A DNA stretch of 64,000 nucleotides. Origin: Sinonovacula constricta. Lineage: Eukaryota; Mollusca; Bivalvia; Cardiida; Solecurtidae. How positions within the stretch are numbered: position 1 is the first letter of the stretch; each line of letters starts with the position of its first letter. The DNA is taken from NCBI GenBank assembly GCA_007844125.1, contig CM017567.1, positions 38,240,835 to 38,304,834 on the forward strand, written 5' to 3'. This document shows positions 63,585-64,000 of the stretch, one piece after another. Under the pieces are notes generated by a model, which was given only the letters and a program-made list of their open reading frames with translations, did not search any database and was not told the DNA's origin. Made by a program: the position numbers and the translations under genes.

Positions 63585-64000
63585 ATCGATGAATTGACAG
63601 TGCGAAAACGGACAGATAGTGTATGTCATATCAACACTGCTGAATAGAAACTTTTATGTAATTGTAGGATCAACAGAAACCGTTTGCAGTTTACAGAAAA
63701 GACCAGATATATCATTGATGACAGACATTGAGCTCTAATATCTAGACTTGGTCGAATTTAAGTCACACTTATCTTCGTCATTGCTGCCTTACATTTTACC
63801 CAGTTAAATAAAATATGTGTTTTAATCATTATAAAAAATACTTATGAGAAAAAAAGTGTCAACGAAACGAAAATTATTTACATTTAATCAATATCAACAA
63901 ATCAATCGGGCGGGATACAAAGGCCCGAGAATGGATTACTAACAGTATTTAACAATAAACTAACAAACTATAATATAATATGTATTAAGATGCGTATCGT
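63585..64000. other. 3' UTR and downstream DNA
   Basis: AT-rich, with the AATAAA at 63807. No further gene is seen. Confidence 0.5.
63807..63812 (+). promoter_or_regulatory. Polyadenylation signal AATAAA
   Basis: It lies about 220 bp after the stop at 63584, with no further coding signal to the window end, so it suits the 3' end of the receptor mRNA. Confidence 0.55.

Overview
This is a stretch of animal nuclear genome: AT-rich, with small exons, long introns, GT-AG junctions, many microsatellites and decayed retroelements. A tRNA-derived SINE with a 'ggcccggt...tgtgactgggtg...gcagcactata' core, and a second SINE family, resemble bivalve SINEs I know, so a bivalve mollusc is the most likely source. 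The species cannot be told from the sequence.

One very large gene on the + strand fills most of the window, from about 6881 to 63584. Splicing by eye gives 41 phase-consistent exons, 5505 coding bases and a protein of about 1834 residues. It is an adhesion G-protein-coupled receptor (aGPCR). In order it has: a signal peptide (exon 1); a cysteine-containing ectodomain of uncharacterised type (exons 2-7); an Ig-like module (exons 8-10); six complement-control-protein (CCP/Sushi) repeats (exons 11-16); two EB/EGF-like cysteine modules (exons 17-18); a hormone-receptor motif (exons 19-20); a GAIN domain with an intact GPS cleavage site (exons 21-29); seven transmembrane helices (exons 30-37); and a cytoplasmic tail with a long acidic last exon (exons 38-41). 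The 3' end has alternatives, described in the entries.

Layout: 1-6880 is upstream DNA with a broken DEDDh-exonuclease relic (3430-4007), SINE debris and one copy of a dispersed repeat. Intron 1 (9.1 kb) holds SINEs, a LINE fragment and microsatellites. Intron 6 (5.7 kb) carries an antisense LINE with reverse transcriptase and RNase H, and a stray signal-peptide-like exon (25051-25191). The CCP region contains a partial tandem duplication of about 940 bp that made CCP4 and left a truncated fossil of CCP1. Intron 19 contains a decayed sense-strand LINE with endonuclease and reverse transcriptase. Intron 33 (5.6 kb) holds an antisense reverse-transcriptase remnant and a dead pogo/Tigger transposon that was itself hit by a dispersed repeat. 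The gene ends with a polyadenylation signal near 63807.

The receptor appears intact: no stop or frameshift is needed anywhere in the model, while every mobile-element ORF around it is broken. All coordinates were read by eye. No alignment or database search was run.
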